From the NCBI GenBank assembly GCA_001778905.1, contig MFIQ01000002.1, positions 1 to 40,030 of the forward strand: 40,030 bases of DNA, read 5' to 3'. This document shows, in pieces, positions 39,979 to 40,030 of this stretch. The translations under genes and the position numbers were made by a program. The first letter of the stretch is position 1. Every line of letters starts with the position of its first letter. The notes under the pieces were generated by a model. The model saw only the letters and a list, made by a program, of their open reading frames with translations, made no database searches and was not told the origin of the DNA. Origin of the DNA: Candidatus Giovannonibacteria bacterium RIFCSPLOWO2_12_FULL_44_15. Its GTDB lineage: Bacteria; Patescibacteriota; Minisyncoccia; JACPKW01; UBA11713.

Positions 39979-40030
39979 TTAATCCGCGAGAACGCTTAAA
40001 TTATTTCTGTCGTCCATCTCCAAGAAGCCG
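39979..40030 (-). CDS. C-terminal end of an unidentified protein (partial)
   Basis: The last 17 codons visible read GFLEMDDRNNLSVLAD and stop (TAA) on the minus strand. The upstream part lies outside the window. One base separates it from the next ATG, so it is probably in the same operon as the carbonic-anhydrase-like gene. Too short to name. Confidence 0.6.
   Translation of the reverse strand, partial: GFLEMDDRNNLSVLAD

Noticed and set aside
1-40030. CRISPR array, rRNA genes, transposase or integrase genes.
   Set aside because: No array of evenly spaced repeats, no rRNA sequence, and no DDE or tyrosine recombinase motif seen in any frame.

Overview
The window looks like chromosomal DNA from a bacterium of the Candidate Phyla Radiation (Patescibacteria), most likely a Parcubacteria-type lineage. 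This is inferred from reduced core proteins (AlaS of 566 aa lacking the C-terminal domain, L13 of 113 aa, HrcA of 240 aa), very short gaps between genes, many core genes without a Shine-Dalgarno (SD) sequence, and several genes whose predicted transcription start coincides with the start codon. No 16S rRNA or species marker is present, so a finer placement is not supported. Almost everything is on the minus strand.

Layout, left to right. (1) 1-7987 is accessory: two coiled-coil genes and a peptide gene sharing an identical 20-bp promoter-like repeat, a nucleotidyltransferase-like protein, a secreted zinc-phospholipase-C-like protein, PlsC and a LysM-like membrane protein. In the middle is a candidate RiPP locus: a 60-aa Cys-rich peptide (3534-3716), a terminator-like attenuator, a radical SAM/SPASM protein with a strong SD (1990-3450), and an MTA-phosphorylase gene overlapping it by 122 nt (1242-2111). 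(2) 8121-13646: tRNA-Lys, then the heat-shock operon hrcA-grpE-dnaK-(membrane protein)-dnaJ behind a CIRCE operator. (3) 13660-14330: a two-gene insert (toxin/antitoxin-like) flanked by a second copy of the last 19 codons of rpsI; all differences from the intact copy are synonymous. (4) 14328-18412: infA-rpmJ-rpsM-rpsK-rpsD-rpoA-rplQ-rplM-rpsI in one operon. (5) 18393-25875: alaS with a PilM/FtsA-like ATPase and a large membrane protein, mnmA, mltG and small hypotheticals. (6) 25900-34717: purine genes purQ, purL (PurS-PurS-PurL fusion), purM and an ITPase-like house-cleaning enzyme. Three units here share one near-identical promoter. A large secreted or membrane protein and GtrA are interspersed, and two copies of a 48-nt hairpin centred on GCGATCGC occur. 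(7) 34812-38644: tRNA-Trp followed by a plus-strand, visibly AT-rich three-gene cargo (GH130-like protein, cupin, GT4 glycosyltransferase fused to a helical toroid), closed by an interrupted copy of the tRNA-Trp 3' end. This looks like a tRNA-targeted genomic island. (8) 38651-40030: CDP-alcohol phosphatidyltransferase, rpmG, tRNA-Thr, a carbonic-anhydrase-like protein and a partial gene.

The most interesting systems are the candidate RiPP locus with its linked MTA phosphorylase, the two insertion scars (rpsI and tRNA-Trp), and the shared purine promoter. A window-wide split is also visible: translation and chaperone genes are mostly SD-less or leaderless, whereas accessory and purine genes have strong AGGAGG-type SDs and clear hairpin terminators.
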